A stretch of 49,395 nucleotides of DNA, taken from positions 1 through 49,395 of the forward strand of contig CAZTGE010000011.1 of the NCBI GenBank assembly GCA_964612995.1. Reading direction: 5' to 3'. The notes under the pieces are model-generated. The model was not told where the DNA came from. It made no database searches and saw only the letters and a program-made list of their open reading frames with translations. Each line of letters begins with the position of its first letter. Positions within the stretch are counted from its first letter, which is position 1. The stretch is from SLQH01 sp964612995. GTDB lineage: Bacteria; Planctomycetota; UBA11346. Shown piece by piece: positions 49,336 to 49,395 of the stretch. Made by a program: the position numbers and the translations under genes.

Positions 49336-49352
49336 GGGGGCGCTGCCCCCTC
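49336..49352. repeat. Hairpin GGGGGCGCTGCCCCC, copy upstream of the FHA gene
   Basis: AGGGGGCGCTGCCCCCT, a 7-bp stem with a 3-base loop; same core as 669-685 and 22742-22754. The last ~125 bases of the window (49271-49395) hold no gene. Confidence 0.5.
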
Positions 49353-49395
49353 ACGGCTTCGCCGCACCCCAGCGTCCTCGCTGTCGCTCGTCGCG

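Noticed and set aside
1..49395. CRISPR array, rRNA operon, integrase or intact insertion sequence
   Set aside because: No regularly spaced direct repeats, rRNA sequence or transposase/integrase motifs were seen.

Overview
The window is very GC-rich DNA from a bacterium, densely packed with protein genes, one tRNA gene and several clusters of inverted repeats. I see no rRNA, CRISPR array, integrase or intact insertion sequence. The organism is most likely a member of the PVC superphylum (Planctomycetota, Lentisphaerota or Kiritimatiellota type). This is inferred from polA being followed by a CoaE-Rho fusion, a zinc-finger/transmembrane protein of a style common there, secreted proteins ending in a 'G-S-H-V-x-Y-G-G-G-x-V-E-W' tail, and a DUF4912/GH57/GlgC glycogen cluster. 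Species cannot be named from sequence alone.

Layout. 1-661: the 3'-part of an RHS/YD-repeat gene on the minus strand with no start. 688-4051: avtA and a divergent DinG-type helicase. 4052-4470: repeat-rich non-coding DNA. 4471-9928: a tight five-gene minus-strand operon built around an Hsp70 (large TPR-like protein, J-like protein lacking HPD, GrpE-like, Hsp70, zinc ribbon). 10248-14735: fabG, two proteins of unknown function (one secreted HEAT-repeat) and a stand-alone ketoreductase resembling the type I (fungal/actinobacterial) fatty acid synthase KR domain. 14738-22517: DnaE2-like polymerase, a coiled-coil protein, rsmB, a membrane zinc-finger protein and holA. 22644-22716: tRNA-Ile(CAU), followed by a strongly palindromic stretch and then trmB plus an unknown coupled gene.

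25275-30863 is a complete operon for a cytoplasmic NAD-linked [NiFe] hydrogenase (HoxF with fused NuoE-like domain, HoxU, HoxY, HoxH), a maturation protease and a stand-alone response-regulator receiver. 30872-32139 holds queH coupled to a HAD phosphatase. 32250-35695 is a pair of large secreted proteins. 35711-37295 holds asd and a small HTH protein, divergent from polA. 37532-42365 is polA and the coaE-rho fusion. 42656-46567 is glycogen metabolism (glgC, DUF4912 protein, GH57 branching enzyme). 46631-49270 holds a double GNAT acetyltransferase, a PfkB sugar/nucleoside kinase and an FHA-DUF4388 signalling protein.

The strongest candidates for something new are the Hsp70-centred operon, the CoaE-Rho fusion (with a cysteine in the Rho P-loop and a changed RNP1 motif), the FAS-I-like stand-alone KR, the receiver protein in the hydrogenase operon, and several long hairpins and dispersed palindromic repeats between genes. 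Every function given rests on motif recognition by eye; no database search was run.
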